The position numbers were made by a program, and so were the translations under genes. A stretch of 64,000 nucleotides of DNA from Prevotella denticola (lineage in GTDB: Bacteria > Bacteroidota > Bacteroidia > Bacteroidales > Bacteroidaceae), in assembly GCF_900454835.1 (NCBI RefSeq), contig NZ_UGTM01000001.1:1550501-1614500 (forward strand). The letters run 5' to 3'. The notes under the pieces are model-generated. The model saw only the letters and a list, made by a program, of their open reading frames with translations, did no database searches and had not been told where the DNA came from. Position 1 is the first letter of the stretch. Every line of letters begins with the position of its first letter. Below are positions 28,217 to 36,743 of the stretch, one piece after another.

Positions 28217-29068
28217 TCATTCATCTTTGGGGTGACGGCATGGCAGCTCATACACCTTATCCTCTACATATTTCGCCCATTCCAACAGCGAACGGCTTTT
28301 ATCAAAAGTCTGCCAGGGAATGGGGTTCCCAATCACGACACGGAATGTTTTTCCAATGTTTCTGTACATTTCATCGACGAGGAACAGCATGGCGATATTC
28401 ACTTTCCTGACATATCGGTCACAGAAATGTGCGATACGGTAGAACCGCTCGGAATTGTGCCCACCGAAGAAGATGGGCACTACATCCCGATGATACTCCA
28501 CACTCTTGCTGATGAACGTTTTTTTCCATGCGATATCATGTATCTGCCCGTTGATTCTCCGACTGTTCAATCCGGCAGGGAACATGAGTATATGGTTGTC
28601 GCTCCGGAAGCCGGCCTCTACCATCCGAGGGAAGTCACGGCTCTGTTTCCCGGTCTTGTTGATGCCGATGCACACAGGTTTCAGGCCAGGGAGGTTCAGA
28701 AGCAGATCATTGACAAGATAGCGGAACTTTCCGTCATAATGCCTGCCGATGATGGAGCCGAGCGCAACACCATCCTGCCCGCCGAGCGGATGGTTGGAAA
28801 CGAAGGTATAGAGCTTTCCGTCAGTCTTGTCCGGGAGGTTCTCCAGCCCTTCCACCTGCAGCGTCATGTCAAGATAGCGCACACACTCCGCAAGCCATTC
28901 TGTTCCCGAAAGCCCACGGCTCTCCCACAGAAACTGGTTCACCTCATCCTCGTGGATGATATGCTTCAGCCAGCTGACGGCAAAACGAGGCACGAACTTC
29001 GCCCTGCCCCCCATCTTGTCTTTCAGAATCTTCTCGATATCTATCGTTTTCTCTATTCCACCATGCAT
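28217..29068 (-). CDS. glsA: PlsC-like O-acyltransferase (glycine lipid synthesis, GlsA-like)
   Basis: A 283-residue acyltransferase of the glycerophosphate acyltransferase superfamily. SNHPLGGQDGVALGS is the catalytic His-Asp motif; HILMFPAGLNSRR corresponds to the substrate-binding block. It would add the second acyl chain to N-acyl glycine made by GlsB, at the inner membrane. The two genes form one minus-strand operon. A -7-like TATTTTTG lies at 29102-29095, about 30 bases before ATG 29068, without a clear -33 element. Confidence 0.82.
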   Translation of the reverse strand: MHGGIEKTIDIEKILKDKMGGRAKFVPRFAVSWLKHIIHEDEVNQFLWESRGLSGTEWLAECVRYLDMTLQVEGLENLPDKTDGKLYTFVSNHPLGGQDGVALGSIIGRHYDGKFRYLVNDLLLNLPGLKPVCIGINKTGKQSRDFPRMVEAGFRSDNHILMFPAGLNSRRINGQIHDIAWKKTFISKSVEYHRDVVPIFFGGHNSERFYRIAHFCDRYVRKVNIAMLFLVDEMYRNIGKTFRVVIGNPIPWQTFDKSRSLLEWAKYVEDKVYELPCRHPKDE

Positions 29069-29246
29069 CTTCCCAAATTTCTCCTAACAACCTGCAAAAA
29101 TAACGAAACGATTTGGAATAGCCCCCTTTTTTGCCGAAAATATGTATCTGAACCAGAAAAAAAGTGATTTGAAGCCGTTACAGAGAAGTCATAGCAACTG
29201 TCTTAACCGTTAATTTTCACAAAAAAAAGGAACGCAGACGAAATAT

Positions 29247-29289
29247 GTGGAGTACGGTGGGGATATGTGGGGAAAAATGTGTAACTTTG
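29247..29289 (+). promoter_or_regulatory. dcw cluster promoter with putative MraZ operator
   Basis: Three direct repeats GTGGAG (29247), GTGGGG (29257) and GTGGGG (29267) start exactly 10 bp apart. TAACTTTG at 29282-29289 is the -7 element, so the repeats cover the -33 region. MraZ is known to bind short repeated G-rich sites upstream of its own gene, and a repressor bound here would block RNA polymerase. Confidence 0.75.
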
Positions 29290-29320
29290 AAGCCAAATAC
29301 AGTTTCACCAGCAAGCGAGT

Positions 29321-29833
29321 ATGAGGTTCTTGGGAAATATCGAAGCGAAAACAGATGCAAAAGGCAGGGCCTTCCTGCCTGCCGTCTTCCGCAAGGTGCT
29401 TAACGCATCGGGCGAGGAGTCGCTTGTCCTGCGCAAAGACATTTTCGAACCGTGCCTTGTACTTTATCCCGAATCAGTATGGAACGAACGCATGGACACG
29501 CTCCGCAGGCGGCTGAGCCGCTGGAACCGCCGCGACCAGATGATTTACCGTCAGTATGTGACGGATGTGGAAATGATCACACTGGACGGCAACGGGCGTT
29601 TTCTGATTCCGAAACGCTACATGAAAATGGCGGACATCGACCAGCAGATTCGCTTCACGGGGATGGACGACTGCATTGAAATATGGGCAAACGGCGAAGA
29701 GAACGAACCGTTCCTGTCGGCAGAGGAATTCAGCAAAGCCATGGAGGAAACCATGGGGACAGGCAGCCCTTTCCTCCCTGACGGCTACCCGGCTGACCGC
29801 AAGTCCACCGCAACAAACGAACCCGCAACATGA
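29321..29833 (+). CDS. mraZ: Transcriptional regulator MraZ
   Basis: 170 residues with two AbrB-like SpoVT half-domains: FLGNIEAKTDAKGRAFLPAV near residue 3 and ITLDGNGRFLIPKRYMKMAD near residue 86. MraZ binds DNA as a ring-like oligomer and represses the division and cell wall cluster it heads. A fitting operator with 10-bp spaced repeats lies 50 bases upstream. The C-terminal tail of about 25 residues is longer than in compact homologs. The stop overlaps the rsmH start (ATGA). Confidence 0.95.
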   Translation: MRFLGNIEAKTDAKGRAFLPAVFRKVLNASGEESLVLRKDIFEPCLVLYPESVWNERMDTLRRRLSRWNRRDQMIYRQYVTDVEMITLDGNGRFLIPKRYMKMADIDQQIRFTGMDDCIEIWANGEENEPFLSAEEFSKAMEETMGTGSPFLPDGYPADRKSTATNEPAT

Positions 29834-30774
29834 CCAGAACCGCAGAGACTTACCACGTACCCGTACTCCTCAATGAAAGCATAGAGGGTCTGAACCTGCA
29901 CGCAGGCGGAATCTATGTGGACGTAACTTTCGGAGGCGGAGGACACAGCCGGGAGATTCTCTCGCGCCTGGAAGCAGGAAGCCATCTCTACAGTTTCGAC
30001 CAGGATGCCGATGCCGAACAGAATATCGGCAGAATGGGACTGAGCAGCGAGCAGGTGGACCGCTTTACTTTCATCCGTTCCAACTTCAGATATCTGAAGA
30101 ACTGGATGCGTTATTACAGCGTGCCCCATATTGACGGACTTCTCGCCGACCTCGGTGTCAGCAGCCATCATTTCGACGATGAGACCCGCGGGTTCTCCTT
30201 CCGGTTCGAAGCTCCGCTCGACATGAGAATGAACAAGCGGGCCGGGATGACCGCTGCAGACATTCTCAACGAATACGACGAAGAGCATCTGGCGGACATT
30301 CTTTATCTGTACGGAGAGCTGAAACAGTCGCGCCGCATCGCTGCCGCCATCGTCAAGGGAAGGGAACAGAAGGCATACAAGACAACCAACGACCTGCTTG
30401 TCATCACAGATCCGTTCTTCCGACGGGCACGCGAGAAGAAAGACATGGCAAAGCTGTTTCAGGCCCTTCGCATAGAGGTGAACTATGAGATGGATGCCCT
30501 GAGGGAGATGCTGCTGGCAGCCATAGGACTGCTCTCTCCCGGCGGAAGACTGTCCGTCATCACTTACCACTCACTGGAAGACAGGATGGTAAAGAACGTC
30601 ATGAAGTCGGGAAACATAGAAGGCAAGGTAAGCCAGGACTTCTTCGGACGCATTGACACGCCTTTCCGACTGGTCAACAGCAAGGTTATCACAGCCAATA
30701 ACGACGAACAGGAACGCAACCCGAGAAGCCGAAGCGCAAAACTAAGAATAGCAGAAAAGAAATCAGATGAATGA
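29830..30774 (+). CDS. rsmH: 16S rRNA (cytosine-1402 N4)-methyltransferase
   Basis: 314 residues. VDVTFGGGGHSREIL is the S-adenosylmethionine-binding motif, DGLLADLGVSSHHFD and GFSFRFEAPLDMRMN follow, and VITYHSLEDRMVKN is the C-terminal signature. It methylates the N4 of C1402 in 16S rRNA in the ribosomal P site. Start and stop overlap mraZ and ftsL by 4 and 8 bases, so translation is coupled. Confidence 0.96.
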   Translation: MTRTAETYHVPVLLNESIEGLNLHAGGIYVDVTFGGGGHSREILSRLEAGSHLYSFDQDADAEQNIGRMGLSSEQVDRFTFIRSNFRYLKNWMRYYSVPHIDGLLADLGVSSHHFDDETRGFSFRFEAPLDMRMNKRAGMTAADILNEYDEEHLADILYLYGELKQSRRIAAAIVKGREQKAYKTTNDLLVITDPFFRRAREKKDMAKLFQALRIEVNYEMDALREMLLAAIGLLSPGGRLSVITYHSLEDRMVKNVMKSGNIEGKVSQDFFGRIDTPFRLVNSKVITANNDEQERNPRSRSAKLRIAEKKSDE

Positions 30775-31381
30775 CGAGAACCACAAGAAACATCCAGAGG
30801 TGACGGCGCATCCCCTCCCTGAAGGAAACACCGCTGACACAGGAGAGTGCGTACACGTCACAGAACCACTCATTAAAACAGCAACGCCGGAAGAAGCCTC
30901 AACAGCCATCCCCGGCATGGACAGAACACAGACACAGACAGAAGAAGAAAGAGAACAGGAACATGAAGAAAAGAGAAAAAAAGAAGAAGACGATGAAGTA
31001 AAGGTGCTGAGGGCCGCCATCGCCGAACAGGCACGCGAAGACGAACAGCCACAGTCGTCCAACTTTACCCTGCGGAAGATCTTAGGAGGTGACATCCTTT
31101 CCGCACGCCTCTTTCGCAACAACATATGGCTGATCATCACAATCGTTCTGTTCGTGATTGTCTATATATCCAACCGGTACAGCGTACAGAAGTACCTGAT
31201 CGAGATTGACAAGCTCAACACAGAACTGGAAGATGCCAAGTATCGTGCGCTGTCAAGCAGCAGCCAGCTTACAGAAAAGACACGGGAAAGTCACATCCTG
31301 GAGCTGCTGAAGAACAGGAAAGACAGCGTGCTGAAGATGTCGGACCGTCCACCTTATATTATAAACGTACCCGAAAAGTAA
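30767..31381 (+). CDS. ftsL: FtsL-like division protein
   Basis: 204 residues. An acidic, low-complexity cytoplasmic region (residues about 1-95, with runs of E and K) precedes the segment KILGGDILSARLFRNNIWLI and one membrane helix (about residues 122-138), then a periplasmic coiled-coil region. This is the Bacteroidota form of FtsL; the long acidic N-terminus is unlike the short one of E. coli. Position between rsmH and ftsI is the standard FtsL position. It should join FtsQ/FtsB-type partners and activate FtsWI. Confidence 0.85.
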   Translation: MNDENHKKHPEVTAHPLPEGNTADTGECVHVTEPLIKTATPEEASTAIPGMDRTQTQTEEEREQEHEEKRKKEEDDEVKVLRAAIAEQAREDEQPQSSNFTLRKILGGDILSARLFRNNIWLIITIVLFVIVYISNRYSVQKYLIEIDKLNTELEDAKYRALSSSSQLTEKTRESHILELLKNRKDSVLKMSDRPPYIINVPEK

Positions 31382-31386
31382 GAGAT

Positions 31387-33546
31387 ATGAGCAAGTTCAA
31401 TAACGGAAAAGTCATGCCCCGATACAGTGCCATAGCCATCGTCATGTCACTCGTGGCTGTAGCGGTGATCGGAAAGACCGTCTACACCATGACTGCCGGG
31501 AGGTCGTATTGGATGGAGGTCGCCGCATCACAGAAAAAAGACAGTGTGACGGTCAAGCCTACCAGAGGCAACATCCTCAGCTGTGACGGACAGCTCATGG
31601 CCAGTTCTCTGCCCGAGTTCAAGGTCTACATGGACTTCAATGCGCTCAAAGAGGCTGGAAACGACACGGCCTTCGTCGACAGCATCAACTATATCAGCAA
31701 GGGACTGAACAACATCTTTCCCGAGAAACCGGCCTCTTACTTCAAGCAGCACCTTATGGAAGGCTTCCACAAGGTGAGCAAGCACTGGCCGATATGGGAC
31801 GGACGCATCGACTACAACACGTTCAAAGAGATACAGAGCCTGCCTATATTCCACCTGTCCAAGTTCAAGAGCGGCTTCCACTGGGACGAGTTCAATGCAC
31901 GCCGCCGCCCCTTCGGATCACTCGCACAGCGCACCGTCGGCGATATGTTCGGCGCAAAGGACACGGCACGCTGCGGACTGGAACTGTCCTACGACTCCAT
32001 TCTCCGTGGCACAAACGGCATCATCCACCGCCGAAAGGTACGCAACAAATACCTGAACATCACTGACACACCGCCTATCGACGGTGCAGACATTGTGACG
32101 ACCATCGATGTCAGCATGCAGGACCTGGCAGAACGCGCCCTGCTCGACGAGCTTCAGGAACCTACCGTGAATGGAAACGTCGGTGTCGCCATTGTCATGG
32201 AGGTTGCCACAGGAGATGTGAAGGCGATAGTCAACATGGACAAATGCAGCGACGGCAAATACCGGGAAGTGAAAAACCACGCCGTAAGCGACCTGCTGGA
32301 ACCGGGGTCTGTCTTCAAGACCGCTTCCATCATGACAATCCTTGACGACGGACTCGTTGACACAACTTATACCGTCGAAACCGGACCGGGTGTATGGAAC
32401 ATGTACGGGCGCGACATGAAAGACCACAACTGGACACGCGGCGGCTACGGTACGCTCACACTGCCCTGGACCTTGAAGTACAGTTCCAATATCGGTGTCA
32501 GCCGCATCATCGACCTGCACTATCACAAGAATCCGGAGAAGTTCGTCCAAGGCATCTATGACCTGGGGCTGGCAACCGATTTCCACATCCCCATCGTCGG
32601 CTATTCCCCTGCGAAGATACGTATGCCCCACAAGAACCACCACGGACAGTACGACAACTGGAGTGCCACCGCTCTGCCATGGATGAGCATCGGTTACGAG
32701 ACGCAAATACCGCCAATATCGACGCTTGCCTTCTACAATGCCATTGCCAACGGCGGAAAGATGATGCGTCCCCGCTTTGTCAAACAGATTGTGAAGAACG
32801 GAGAAGTCCTCTACGACAATCCGCCACAGGTGGTAAAAGAACACATCGCCAAAGAAAGTACCATCAAGGATATTACCCGTATTCTGACAGAAGTCGTGTC
32901 GGAAGGACTCGGCAAGAAAGCCGGATCGGACAAGTTCCTCGTAGCCGGCAAGACCGGTACGGCACAGATGTCGAAGGGTGCCCTGGGCTACAAGAGCGGC
33001 GGCACCAGCTACCTGCTCAGCTTCGCCGGCTTCTTCCCAGCCGACAATCCGCGCTACAGCTGTATTGTCTGCATCCAGAAGACAGGCCTTCCTGCCTCGG
33101 GCGGCGGCATGAGCGGTGTCGTATTCCATCATATTGCAGAGGGCATCATGGCACAAAGCCTGAAACTGAACGTGACTGATGCCCGCGATTCCTCATCCAT
33201 CCTGATACCCTCGGCGAAGACTGGGAACCTGCTTGCGACAGACTATGTGCTGAACTGTCTCGGCTTCAACGTCACCAACGGCTGGAACGGTGCTTATCCG
33301 TTCGGTAACCCCATATGGGGTACGACGACGGAAAACGGCAAGTCGCTCACCTTCCACAGGGAAAGCATCTCCAAGGGAAACCGGGTCCCCAATGTTCGCG
33401 GCATGGGTGCGCGCGATGCCGTCTATCTCATGGAGAAACAGGGCATCAGGGTAAGACTTACGGGAAGAGGCAGGGTCATAAAACAGAGCCTTGCACCGGG
33501 AGACAGGTTGAAGAGAGGTATGCAATGCAACCTCAGACTGGGATGA
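31387..33546 (+). CDS. ftsI: Division-specific transpeptidase FtsI (PBP3) with PASTA domain
   Basis: 719 residues: a membrane anchor (about residues 13-35), a PBP dimerisation region beginning KPTRGNILSCDGQLMASS, and the transpeptidase domain with SVFK (nucleophile S308), SSN (366-368) and KTG (522-524). Residues about 655-719 form a PASTA-like repeat (VPNVRGMGARDAVYLMEKQG). It cross-links septal peptidoglycan together with FtsW. The gene begins 5 bases after ftsL. Confidence 0.95.
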   Translation: MSKFNNGKVMPRYSAIAIVMSLVAVAVIGKTVYTMTAGRSYWMEVAASQKKDSVTVKPTRGNILSCDGQLMASSLPEFKVYMDFNALKEAGNDTAFVDSINYISKGLNNIFPEKPASYFKQHLMEGFHKVSKHWPIWDGRIDYNTFKEIQSLPIFHLSKFKSGFHWDEFNARRRPFGSLAQRTVGDMFGAKDTARCGLELSYDSILRGTNGIIHRRKVRNKYLNITDTPPIDGADIVTTIDVSMQDLAERALLDELQEPTVNGNVGVAIVMEVATGDVKAIVNMDKCSDGKYREVKNHAVSDLLEPGSVFKTASIMTILDDGLVDTTYTVETGPGVWNMYGRDMKDHNWTRGGYGTLTLPWTLKYSSNIGVSRIIDLHYHKNPEKFVQGIYDLGLATDFHIPIVGYSPAKIRMPHKNHHGQYDNWSATALPWMSIGYETQIPPISTLAFYNAIANGGKMMRPRFVKQIVKNGEVLYDNPPQVVKEHIAKESTIKDITRILTEVVSEGLGKKAGSDKFLVAGKTGTAQMSKGALGYKSGGTSYLLSFAGFFPADNPRYSCIVCIQKTGLPASGGGMSGVVFHHIAEGIMAQSLKLNVTDARDSSSILIPSAKTGNLLATDYVLNCLGFNVTNGWNGAYPFGNPIWGTTTENGKSLTFHRESISKGNRVPNVRGMGARDAVYLMEKQGIRVRLTGRGRVIKQSLAPGDRLKRGMQCNLRLG

Positions 33547-33592
33547 AAGGAGCCCCCATTACTGACATAAGGAAAAAGAACAGAACGAAGAT

Positions 33593-35047
33593 ATGAAACT
33601 AAGCGAATTACTCAAGAACGTCAGCCCCATTGCCATCCACGGCAATACGGACGTTGAAATCAAAGGCGTGAACATTGACAGCCGCAGGATTGAGAACGGT
33701 CATCTGTTCATCGCCATGAAAGGGACACAGGTTGACGGTCACCGGTTTATCGGGAAAGCCGTTGAACAGGGTGCAGCAGCCGTCCTGCTGGAAAACCTTC
33801 CAGACACTCTGGACGAGAATGTCACATACATCCAGGTAGCCTCGACAGAAGAGGATGCAGGCAAAGTCGCCACGATGTTCTATGGGAATCCCTCCCGGAA
33901 GCTGAAGCTCATCGGTGTGACGGGAACAAACGGAAAGACGACCATTGCCACCTTATTATATAATATGTTCCGCAAGTTCGGATACAAAGCGGGTCTGCTT
34001 TCCACCGTCTGCAACTACATCAACGACGAGGAAGTACCTGCCGACCACACCACGCCGGACCCCATCGAGCTGAACTGTCTCCTTGCCAGAATGGCTGCGG
34101 CAGGCTGCGAGTATGCCTTCATGGAGTGTTCCAGCCATGCCATCCATCAGCGGCGCATCAGCGGCCTGACGTTCGTGGGAGGTATTTTCACCAACCTCAC
34201 ACGCGACCATCTCGACTACCACAAGACCTTCGAGAACTACCGGAATGCCAAGAAGATGTTCTTCGACGGACTGCCGAAAAACGCCTTTGCACTTACCAAC
34301 GCCGATGACAAGAACGGCATGTTCATGGTCCAGAACACCAAGGCTTCCGTCAAGACCTACTCCATCAAACGCATGGCAGACTTCCGTGCAAAGATTCTGG
34401 AATGCCACTTCGAGGGGATGTATCTTGAAATCGACGGGAAGGAAGTGGGAGTGCAGTTCATCGGGAAGTTCAATGTCAGCAACCTGCTCGCCGTCTACGG
34501 TACAGCCGTCCTGCTGGGCAGGCAGCCGGAAGAGATTCTCGTTGCCATGAGTACCCTGAAGAGTGTCAACGGCCGTCTCGAGCCCATCCAGTCGCCGGAA
34601 GGATTTACGGCCGTCGTCGACTATGCACATACGCCGGACGCACTGGCGAATGTCCTTGCAGCCATCCACGACGTACTCGACAGCAAGGGCGGACACGTCA
34701 TAACCGTCTGCGGTGCCGGCGGACACCGTGACAAGGGAAAGCGACCGTTGATGGCACAGGAGGCCGTCAGGCAGAGTGACACCGTCATTCTCACGAGCGA
34801 CAACCCGCGCGACGAGGACCCGCAGGCAATCATCGACGATATGCTCGCAGGCCTTGACTCCACGCAGAAAAAGAAAGTCCTCACGATTGTCGACCGCAAG
34901 GAGGCCATACGTACTGCGGCCATGATGGCAAAGAAGGGTGATGTCATCCTCGTTGCCGGCAAGGGACACGAGAACTATCAGGAGATAAACGGCGTGAAGC
35001 ATCATTTTGATGACCACGAGGTTATCCGGGAAATCTTCGGGAGATGA
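33593..35047 (+). CDS. murE: UDP-MurNAc-tripeptide synthetase MurE
   Basis: 484 residues of the Mur ligase family. [15 protein letters not shown] is the ATP-binding loop, [15 protein letters not shown] the family histidine segment, and SDNPRDEDP holds the DNPR motif that marks enzymes adding meso-diaminopimelate. It extends UDP-MurNAc-L-Ala-D-Glu in the cytoplasm. It starts 46 bases after ftsI. Confidence 0.95.
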   Translation: MKLSELLKNVSPIAIHGNTDVEIKGVNIDSRRIENGHLFIAMKGTQVDGHRFIGKAVEQGAAAVLLENLPDTLDENVTYIQVASTEEDAGKVATMFYGNPSRKLKLIGVTGTNGKTTIATLLYNMFRKFGYKAGLLSTVCNYINDEEVPADHTTPDPIELNCLLARMAAAGCEYAFMECSSHAIHQRRISGLTFVGGIFTNLTRDHLDYHKTFENYRNAKKMFFDGLPKNAFALTNADDKNGMFMVQNTKASVKTYSIKRMADFRAKILECHFEGMYLEIDGKEVGVQFIGKFNVSNLLAVYGTAVLLGRQPEEILVAMSTLKSVNGRLEPIQSPEGFTAVVDYAHTPDALANVLAAIHDVLDSKGGHVITVCGAGGHRDKGKRPLMAQEAVRQSDTVILTSDNPRDEDPQAIIDDMLAGLDSTQKKKVLTIVDRKEAIRTAAMMAKKGDVILVAGKGHENYQEINGVKHHFDDHEVIREIFGR

Positions 35048-35088
35048 CCGGGTGCGAGCAAGTCCAGCGATTTCAGCAATTCGAGCGG

Positions 35089-35226
35089 GACTGACAATTC
35101 CGGCAGCACTGGCGATTCTAGCAGAACTAAAAAAGCAGATCGGACAGGAAAGTTAGGATGGATGGCTATAGATCAGCCAGAAAGACCAGATCTGCCAGGA
35201 AGGCTAAATCAGCCAGGAAGGCCAGA
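35089..35226 (+). repeat. Degenerate 18-bp tandem repeats between murE and mraY
   Basis: Three clear 18-base units start at 35173, 35191 and 35209 and share the core GCCAG-AAG-C. Further upstream, two more 18-base units (around 35089-35125) share CTG-C-ATTC--GCAG. In one frame the three clear units would read SARK three times in succession, but no start or product is convincing, so I treat this as non-coding repeat DNA inside the operon. Confidence 0.55.
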
Positions 35227-35276
35227 ACAGGAAAACCTCTCCTTCCCAACAAAGAACAATACAAAAACGAAGCAAA

Positions 35277-36548
35277 ATGCTATACTACATCTTCCGCTGG
35301 CTTGACCAGTTCGGCATCAGCGGCTCCCATCTTTGGGGCTACATCAGCTTCCGTGCCATCCTCGCCATGATTCTGGCACTGATCATCTCCGCATGGTTCG
35401 GAGAACGCTTCATCAAGTACCTCAAGAGCAAGCAGATCACTGAGACACAGCGTGATGCCAGCATTGACCCGTTCGGTGTCAAGAAAATCGGCGTACCGTC
35501 AATGGGCGGCATCATCATCATCGTTGCCCTCTTGATTCCCGTCCTCCTGCTGGGCAGGCTGCGCAACGTCTATCTCCTGCTGATGATCGGCACGACTCTC
35601 TGGCTGGGTTTCCTCGGCGGAATGGACGATTTCATCAAGATCTTCAAGCACGACAAGGAGGGGCTTAAGGGGAAATACAAGATTGTCGGCCAGGTCACCA
35701 TCGGACTTATCGTGGGGCTGGTTCTCTGGGCCTCGCCTGACGTGAAGGCCAACCTGAACCTTGAGGTTGCCAACCAGAACGGTCAGGAGGTCGTCATCAA
35801 ACACGAGGCAAAAGCCGAAAAGACCCTGAAGACGACCATTCCTTTCGTCAAGTCACACAACCTTGACTATTCAGAGATCGTGGGTTTCTTAGGCAAATAC
35901 AAGACTGCCGGCGGGTGGATTCTCTTCGTCATCATGACCATCTTCGTCGTCACGGCCGTCTCCAACGGTGCCAACCTCAACGACGGCATGGACGGCATGT
36001 GCGCCGGCAACTCGGCGGTAATCGGAGTCGTACTGGGCATACTGGCATACGTCAGCAGCCACATACAGTTTGCGGCATACCTGAACATCATGTATATCCC
36101 CGGTTCAGAGGAGCTGGTGGTGTTCTTCATGGCATTCATCGGCGCACTGATCGGTTTCCTCTGGTACAACGCCTACCCGGCACAGGTGTTCATGGGCGAC
36201 ACGGGCAGTCTCACCATCGGCGGCATCATCGCCGTCGGCGCCATCATCATCCACAAGGAACTGCTGCTCCCTATCCTCTGCGGAATCTTCTTCGTCGAGA
36301 GCCTGAGCGTCATCGTCCAGGTATGGTATTACAAGCTGGGAAAGCGGAAGGGGGTAAAACAGCGTATCTTCAAACGCACTCCGATCCACGACAACTTCCG
36401 TACACAGGACAGTCAGCTCGACCCTGAGTGCAAGTACCTGGTAAAGGTACCGCACGGTGCCGTACACGAGAGCAAGATCACCCTGCGCTTCATCATCGTT
36501 ACCATCATCCTCGCCGCACTGACCATTATCACGTTGAAGATAAGATAG
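35277..36548 (+). CDS. mraY: Phospho-MurNAc-pentapeptide transferase MraY
   Basis: 423 residues with about ten membrane helices. GVPSMGGIIIIVALL is the first conserved cytoplasmic loop, GFLGGMDDFIKI the catalytic DD motif region, and NDGMDGMCAGN and FMGDTGSLTIGG the later ones. Residues about 150-195 are an extra insertion between helices, typical of Bacteroidota MraY. It makes lipid I on the inner face of the membrane. Confidence 0.95.
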   Translation: MLYYIFRWLDQFGISGSHLWGYISFRAILAMILALIISAWFGERFIKYLKSKQITETQRDASIDPFGVKKIGVPSMGGIIIIVALLIPVLLLGRLRNVYLLLMIGTTLWLGFLGGMDDFIKIFKHDKEGLKGKYKIVGQVTIGLIVGLVLWASPDVKANLNLEVANQNGQEVVIKHEAKAEKTLKTTIPFVKSHNLDYSEIVGFLGKYKTAGGWILFVIMTIFVVTAVSNGANLNDGMDGMCAGNSAVIGVVLGILAYVSSHIQFAAYLNIMYIPGSEELVVFFMAFIGALIGFLWYNAYPAQVFMGDTGSLTIGGIIAVGAIIIHKELLLPILCGIFFVESLSVIVQVWYYKLGKRKGVKQRIFKRTPIHDNFRTQDSQLDPECKYLVKVPHGAVHESKITLRFIIVTIILAALTIITLKIR

Positions 36549-36602
36549 ACTGCTGCCAGACAGCATGGAGCGCAGCACCGGCAAGTGAATCCCCCGGGAT
36601 GA

Positions 36603-36691
36603 TTCCCAATACGTTGGGAATCGCGTTCCCAACGCCTGGGAATACCGTTCCCAACGGCTGGGGACCGTATTCCCGACGGCCGGGAACATTC
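36603..36691. repeat. Array of four palindromes, 22-bp period, between mraY and murD
   Basis: Four palindromes of the type TTCCCAACGCCTGGGAA start at 36603, 36626, 36648 and 36670, each followed by a 5-base spacer. Arms TTCCC and GGGAA are kept while the 7-8 central bases vary. Each unit could fold into a hairpin in RNA. A half-unit GCCGGGAA follows at 36692. Confidence 0.85.
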
Positions 36692-36743
36692 GCCGGGAAG
36701 TCAGGATATAAGCAAAACAAGAGTTAAGGAAAGGAAAAGATAT

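Noticed and set aside
27227..29167. 646-codon frame on the plus strand
   Set aside because: It lies antisense across both glycine-lipid genes, whose family motifs are clear; the plus-strand product has no recognisable feature.
31918..33156. 412-codon minus-strand frame in ftsI
   Set aside because: Shadow of the transpeptidase domain.
33956..35017. 353-codon minus-strand frame in murE
   Set aside because: Shadow of murE.
35158..35370. 70-codon frame with SARK repeats
   Set aside because: It overlaps the mraY start in another frame and its first half is only the 18-bp repeat; no evidence of translation.
36603..36691. CRISPR-like array
   Set aside because: Spacers are only 5 bases and no cas genes are near; units are tandem palindromes, not repeat-spacer units.
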